Translations under genes and position numbers: made by a program
Notes under the pieces: model-generated
What the model was told of the DNA's origin: nothing
Databases searched by the model: none
The model's input: only the letters and a program-made list of their open reading frames with translations
DNA from: Frankiales bacterium
GTDB lineage: Bacteria > Actinomycetota > Actinomycetes > Mycobacteriales > SCTD01
Assembly: GCA_025966295.1 (NCBI GenBank)
Contig: JAOPVD010000248.1
Location: forward strand, 1 to 16,263
Length of the DNA: 16,263 nt
Direction of reading: 5' to 3'
Shown: positions 13,583-16,263 of the stretch, in pieces
Layout: every line of letters begins with the position of its first letter
Position numbering within the stretch: position 1 is the first letter of the stretch

Positions 13583-13609
13583 GGCGCTGGGAGCCCCTCC
13601 GTCCACGGA

Positions 13610-13635
13610 GGACCGATGGTCCTCTGGTGGGACCA
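13610..13635. promoter_or_regulatory. FadR-type operator pair upstream of the FadR-like gene
   Basis: TGGTGGGACCA at 13625-13635 is identical to the site at 10297-10307. Directly beside it, GGACC-GAT-GGTCC (13610-13622) is a second perfect 5-bp-arm dyad. They lie 28-53 bp before the start codon, where autoregulation would be expected. Confidence 0.55.
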
Positions 13636-13694
13636 ACATAGCGCAGCGCGGCCGGTCTGCCTCCTACGTCTCCCGGCCCGGTGCGGGGATCCGC

Positions 13695-16263
13695 TTAGTC
13701 CTGCGTGGTCGCGGCCAAGCTGCGGGCGAACCCGCTGGTCGGGCCAGCCAGTCCCGCGGCGTCCACGTGGCCGAAGCGGCTCGCCGGGCCGAGGGCGGCC
13801 TGCACCAGCGCCTTCTGCTGCCGGGCGTGCTCGGCGCCGTACCCCTCGGCGACGGCGCTGCGGTCCGGACGGCCGGCGTAGCCGACGGGCATGACCAGCG
13901 GCGAGACCTCGGTCAGCCGAGGGAGGACGTACCGGGCGGCGCCCATGTTCTCCGGCTCCTCCTGCGACCACACGAAGGACTCCACGGCCGGGAAGGCCGC
14001 CAGCGCCTCGCGCACCGCCTGGGCGGGGAAGGGGTAGAGCTGCTCGAGCCGCAGCACCGCCACGTCCTGGCGGCCGCCCGCGGTCACGGCGTCGGCCAGC
14101 TCGTAGAACAGCTTGCCGCTGCAGGCCACCACCCGGCGCACCTCGGTCGCGGCGCCGCCGACCCAGGTCAGGACCTCGGAGAACACGCCCGTCGCGAGGT
14201 CGTCCAGGTCGCTGACCGCGGCCTTGTGGCGCAGCAGGGACTTCGGTGTGAGCACGACCAGCGGCCGCGGCGCAAGGTCGTGGGCCTGCTGCACGAGCAG
14301 CGAGAAGTACTGCGCCGGTGTGGTCGGGACCGCCACCGTGAGGTTGTCCTCCGCGGCCAGCTGCAGGAAGCGTTCGAGCCGGGCCGACGAGTGCTCCGGA
14401 CCGGAGCCCTCGTAGCCGTGCGGCAGCAGCATCACCAGTCGGCTCTGCACGCCCCACTTCGCCTCGCCGGCCGCGATGAACTGGTCGATGATGACCTGCG
14501 CGCCGTTGGCGAAGTCACCGAACTGCGCCTCCCAGATGGTCAGCGCGTGCCGGCGGGCGGTGCTGTAGCCGTACTCGAAGCCGAGGACGGCCGTCTCGGA
14601 CAGCGGGCTGTTCCAGACCTCGACGCGGCCGGCGGTGAGCGGCGAGGCGACGAGCGGGGTCCAGGACGACAGGCCGTCGGCGGCGGTGATGGTCAGGTGC
14701 CGCTGCGTGAAGGCGCCGCGGACCGAGTCCTGGCCGCTCATCCGCACCGGCAGGCCATCGCTGGCGACGTTGGCGAGGGCCAGCAGCTCGGCGTGCGCCC
14801 AGTCGACCTTGCCCTCGTCGAGCAGCATCGCCCGGCGCCGGTCCAGCACCCGCTGCACCTTGGGCAGCGCGGTGAAGCCGGGGGGCAGCTGCAGCAGGTC
14901 CTCGGCCAGCGCGCCGAGCGCTACCGGGTCGAGCGCGTGCGGGCGGCGCCGCGGGTCGCGCGGTACCGGGGGGCTCGCCTCGACGCTCGCCAGCTTCGCC
15001 TCCGCGGCGGCCGCCCGGAGCCGCTCGTCCACACCGGCCCGCGCGGCCTCGAGGGTCGCGGCGCCGGCCAGGCCTGCCTCGTCGAGCCGACCGGCGAACA
15101 GCTCGGCGATCGGCGGGTGGCTGCGGATCTGGCGGTAGAGCTCGGCCTGCGTGAAGGTCGGCTCGTCGGTCTCGCTATGCCCCAGCCGGCGGTAGCCCAG
15201 GACGTGGATCACCACGTCGTGGCCGAACCGCTCGCGGAAGTCCATGGCCAGCTCGGCCGCCCGCAGGCAGGCCAGCGCGTCGTCGGCGTTGACGTGCAGG
15301 ATCGGCGCGTCGTAGCCGCGGGCGATGTCCGACGGCCAGCGGGTGGACCGCCCGTCGCGGCCCTCGGTGGTGAAGCCGATCTGGTTGTCCTGGACGATGT
15401 GCACCGCGCCGCCGATGCGGAAGCCCTCCAGCTGGTGCAGGTTCAGGGTCTCGGCCACGACGCCCTGGCCGGTGAAGGCCGCGTCGCCGTGCAGCAGCAC
15501 CGCCAGCCCGGAGCCGGGCCGGCGGCCCTGCTCGTCCTGGTGGGCGCGGCTGGCGCCGAGCGCCACCGGTGAGGCGAACTCGAGGTGGCTGGGGTTGGGG
15601 ATCAGGGCCACGCGCAGGGGATGACCCGACCGGCCGGCGATCTCGGTCTCCCAGCCCAGGTGCTGCTTGACGTCACCGGTGCTGCCGAGCGGCACCAGCG
15701 CGTCGGTGCGGACCGAGGCCTCGAACTCCACGAACAGCCGCGCGTACGGCATGGCCGTGACGTGGGTGAGGATGTTGAGCCGGCCGCGGTGCGCCATGCC
15801 GATGTCGACGTACGACGCGTCGCGGTCGGCGGCCAGCTCGACCAGGCGCTGCGTGATGAGCACCGTGGTGTCGAGGCCCTGCACGCTCAGCGTCTTGTGC
15901 GATGGGTAGACCCGCTGCATGAAGCGCTCGAGGGCGTCGATCTCCACCAGGCGCTCGAGCACATCGGTCGCCCCGGCGGCGTCGAGCCCCGGCGGCGCAT
16001 CCTGCTCGAAGCGCTCGAACCACCAGTCCCGCTGCTCCTGGTCGCGCAGGTGCCAGACGTCGAGGCCGAGCGTGCCGCAGTAGCTGCGCGGCAGGGCGCG
16101 CAGCGCCTCGGCCGCGTCCCGGTCCGGCCCGTGCAGCCCCAGCTCACGGCTGCGGAGGCCGGTGAGCTCGGGGGGCTGGCGCAGCTCATCCGGCGTGGCC
16201 TCCGGGGCGTGCAGCGGGTCGAGGTCGGCCCACCGGTGGCCGTCCCGGCGGTAGGCGTCGACG
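13695..16263 (-). CDS. 2-oxoglutarate dehydrogenase/decarboxylase E1 component, N-terminus outside the window
   Basis: Thiamine-diphosphate E1 acting on 2-oxoglutarate in the TCA cycle. The frame is open to the right edge, with 855 residues visible. Upstream of the GTG at 15962 it still reads as E1 (AYRRDGHRWADLDPL, YCGTLGLDVWHLRDQEQR), so that GTG is not the start. Seen: AHRGRLNIL, KQHLGWETE, NPSHLEFASP, the ThDP/Mg motif GDAAFTGQGVVAE...DNQIGFTT, RGAFTQRHL, WEAQFGDFANGAQVIIDQFI and LLPHGYEGSGPEHSSARLERFLQL. The usual NNQ is DNQ, and the C-terminal GRP..SASPATG motif is changed to GRPDRSAVAEGYG, so it is a somewhat divergent member. Whether it carries the N-terminal acyltransferase domain of actinobacterial Kgd cannot be seen. 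It shares strand with the regulator downstream, separated by 112 bp. Confidence 0.93.
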   Translation of the reverse strand, partial: VDAYRRDGHRWADLDPLHAPEATPDELRQPPELTGLRSRELGLHGPDRDAAEALRALPRSYCGTLGLDVWHLRDQEQRDWWFERFEQDAPPGLDAAGATDVLERLVEIDALERFMQRVYPSHKTLSVQGLDTTVLITQRLVELAADRDASYVDIGMAHRGRLNILTHVTAMPYARLFVEFEASVRTDALVPLGSTGDVKQHLGWETEIAGRSGHPLRVALIPNPSHLEFASPVALGASRAHQDEQGRRPGSGLAVLLHGDAAFTGQGVVAETLNLHQLEGFRIGGAVHIVQDNQIGFTTEGRDGRSTRWPSDIARGYDAPILHVNADDALACLRAAELAMDFRERFGHDVVIHVLGYRRLGHSETDEPTFTQAELYRQIRSHPPIAELFAGRLDEAGLAGAATLEAARAGVDERLRAAAAEAKLASVEASPPVPRDPRRRPHALDPVALGALAEDLLQLPPGFTALPKVQRVLDRRRAMLLDEGKVDWAHAELLALANVASDGLPVRMSGQDSVRGAFTQRHLTITAADGLSSWTPLVASPLTAGRVEVWNSPLSETAVLGFEYGYSTARRHALTIWEAQFGDFANGAQVIIDQFIAAGEAKWGVQSRLVMLLPHGYEGSGPEHSSARLERFLQLAAEDNLTVAVPTTPAQYFSLLVQQAHDLAPRPLVVLTPKSLLRHKAAVSDLDDLATGVFSEVLTWVGGAATEVRRVVACSGKLFYELADAVTAGGRQDVAVLRLEQLYPFPAQAVREALAAFPAVESFVWSQEEPENMGAARYVLPRLTEVSPLVMPVGYAGRPDRSAVAEGYGAEHARQQKALVQAALGPASRFGHVDAAGLAGPTSGFARSLAATTQD

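Noticed and set aside
13583..13639. ATG at 13639 as the FadR-like start
   Set aside because: It would place both operator-like dyads inside the coding sequence; ATG 13582 has a GGAGGGG site upstream.
13179..15572. 797-residue plus-strand open frame opposite the E1 gene and the FadR-like gene
   Set aside because: It spans two genes and their intergenic region on the other strand, and its composition is that of antisense GC-rich sequence.
15960..15962. GTG as the E1 start codon
   Set aside because: The in-frame sequence upstream is recognisable E1 N-terminal sequence out to the window edge.

Overview
The window is very GC-rich and densely coded, with several GTG starts, 4-bp start/stop overlaps and almost no intergenic space. 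This fits a high-GC actinobacterium; I cannot place the genus from the sequence alone. Most of it reads as an accessory catabolic island for an N-heteroaromatic compound, bounded on the right by a central-metabolism gene. No RNA genes, CRISPR arrays, insertion sequences or integrase genes were seen.

Left part (1-5706). A plus-strand operon begins outside the window: an aldehyde dehydrogenase (5' truncated), a small GlcG/HbpS (DUF336) protein and a divergent gamma-glutamyltransferase-family (Ntn-hydrolase) protein. Facing it is a minus-strand pair: a phthalate-dioxygenase-reductase-type FMN/[2Fe-2S] reductase translationally coupled to a TauE/SafE-type permease. Divergent from that pair is a GntR/FCD regulator, with a candidate operator in the 90-bp shared promoter region.

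Central part (5717-12725). A minus-strand operon of five genes encodes the lower maleamate pathway known from nicotinate degradation. In transcription order these are maleamate amidase (NicF-like), maleate isomerase (NicE-like), N-formylmaleamate deformylase (NicD-like), 2,5-dihydroxypyridine 5,6-dioxygenase (NicX-like) and a PobA-fold flavin hydroxylase. Divergent from it is a decarboxylase operon: UbiX flavin prenyltransferase, a UbiD-family decarboxylase and a 50-residue zinc-ribbon protein. The 260-bp region between the operons holds two FadR-type operator candidates and a large dyad. One operator core, TGGTGGGACCA, recurs exactly in front of a FadR/FCD regulator at 12848-13582, which suggests one regulon.

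The likely overall function is conversion of a (hydroxy)pyridine carboxylate to 2,5-dihydroxypyridine or a close analogue, using a prenylated-FMN decarboxylase and a flavin hydroxylase. NicX, NicD, NicF and NicE would then take it to fumarate. Three key enzymes carry active-site substitutions relative to characterised relatives: UbiD (K/A/D for R/E/E), NicX (F for H105) and the PobA-like hydroxylase (L, H and F for S212, Y222 and Y385). The true substrate may therefore differ from the textbook one.

Right end (12726-16263). A 23-bp perfect inverted repeat separates the decarboxylase operon from the convergent fadR-type gene. Beyond that is a 2-oxoglutarate dehydrogenase/decarboxylase E1 component that runs off the right edge. 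Residue numbers of reference enzymes are recalled from the literature and should be re-checked by alignment.
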